From the NCBI RefSeq assembly GCF_001649575.2, contig NC_051435.1:6669255-6733254 (forward strand): a stretch of DNA of 64,000 nt, read 5' to 3'. This DNA is from Kryptolebias marmoratus. Lineage: Eukaryota; Chordata; Actinopteri; Cyprinodontiformes; Rivulidae. Both the position numbers and the translations under genes were made by a program. Each line of letters opens with the position of its first letter. Within the stretch, counting starts at the first letter, position 1. This document shows positions 1 to 64,000 of this stretch, one piece after another. Under the pieces are notes generated by a model. It did no database searches, had not been told where the DNA came from, and saw nothing but the letters and a program-made list of their open reading frames with translations.

Positions 1-63330
<63,330 letters not shown>

Positions 63331-64000
63331 CTGAAGATTAAGAAGACTTCATTACTGACTCTGAAACCTTAAGATCACTTAAAAAAAAGAAACATGACAC
63401 TACGGTAAGTCCTGCTACATTTTAAAACATGGTAGCAGAATATGACAATATCATAATGACTCACTGGTTTATTTTATATAAAAACTTAAATCATAGTGGT
63501 TATCATCATGCAGTTTGTAGTTTTTAACCCAAATCCTCTCTTTAATTAACATCATCTGAATTGCAGCAAAAGGTAAAATATAAAAACCAAGAATACACTT
63601 TAAATACATAAACAAACTCAGACACATAGCTATAATGTTATTCAAATCTATTTAGGCCTGAATGATGTTGAATTTGTGATGAGACATGAACATAAATCCA
63701 CACTCTATGCATTTTTTCAAACGTCTTACTTTTCACCTGATTGAAATTGTTATATTTGCTAAGTAATTTAATTTGATATTCTTATTTCAGTGTTCATCTG
63801 CTGCCAACATTTTTCATTTTTATAAGGAAATGCTGAGAATGAAAAGCCCAGGGTTAATGTACCTCACTGAAAAAGAGAAATGTGACACAACTTAATAAGA
63901 TCTAGTTGAAGTACTTAGGTCAGTTAATGAAAATAAATGCCCTGTATCGGAACTGTTGCACACAGTGTCTTAAGTATGCAACCACACTCGGCTTTGCTCT
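63331..64000. other. Intron sequence upstream of exon 1 of window
   Basis: This is AT-rich sequence with no exon or repeat that I recognise. It should be the 3' part of the intron preceding exon 1. Confidence 0.7.

Overview
The window is the interior of one large vertebrate gene on the minus strand. Thirteen short exons (12 complete, 1 cut by the left edge) are separated by AT-rich introns of about 0.6 to 17 kb. Joined in frame they give 2,327 bp, about 775 codons, of a cysteine-rich protein built from thrombospondin type-1 (TSP1) repeats. I identify it as THSD7B (thrombospondin type-1 domain-containing protein 7B). Several short stretches fit my recollection of human THSD7B better than its paralogue THSD7A. 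The signal peptide and first repeats lie beyond the right edge. The last repeats, the transmembrane segment and the cytoplasmic tail lie beyond the left edge.

The organism is most likely a teleost fish. The repeats are of kinds typical of fish genomes: tRNA-headed SINE-like elements with an ATGG tail, several Tc1-like transposon relics, LINE fragments and long GATA arrays. I cannot name the species.

Layout, right to left (5' to 3' of the gene): exon 1 63082-63330; exon 2 61968-62137; exon 3 59525-59683; exon 4 52724-52924; exon 5 41127-41318; exon 6 38222-38453; exon 7 33350-33465; exon 8 32248-32380; exon 9 30717-30820; exon 10 26144-26335; exon 11 17908-18174; exon 12 17092-17270; exon 13 1-133 (partial). 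Exon numbers are local to this window. All 12 junctions keep the reading frame. Eleven introns begin with GT. The intron after exon 9 begins with GC and is a probable GC-AG intron.

The introns hold three same-orientation GATA arrays of about 160 bp, AT, CT and TTTC tracts, a SINE-like insertion with a perfect 12-bp target-site duplication, older SINE fragments, two LINE fragments, relics of several Tc1-like elements, a 4-base assembly gap at 15186-15189, and several repeat-poor stretches with dense homeobox-like sites that could be conserved regulatory elements. I see no second protein-coding gene, RNA gene, CRISPR array or novel multi-gene system. Most open reading frames here are chance frames or microsatellite translations.
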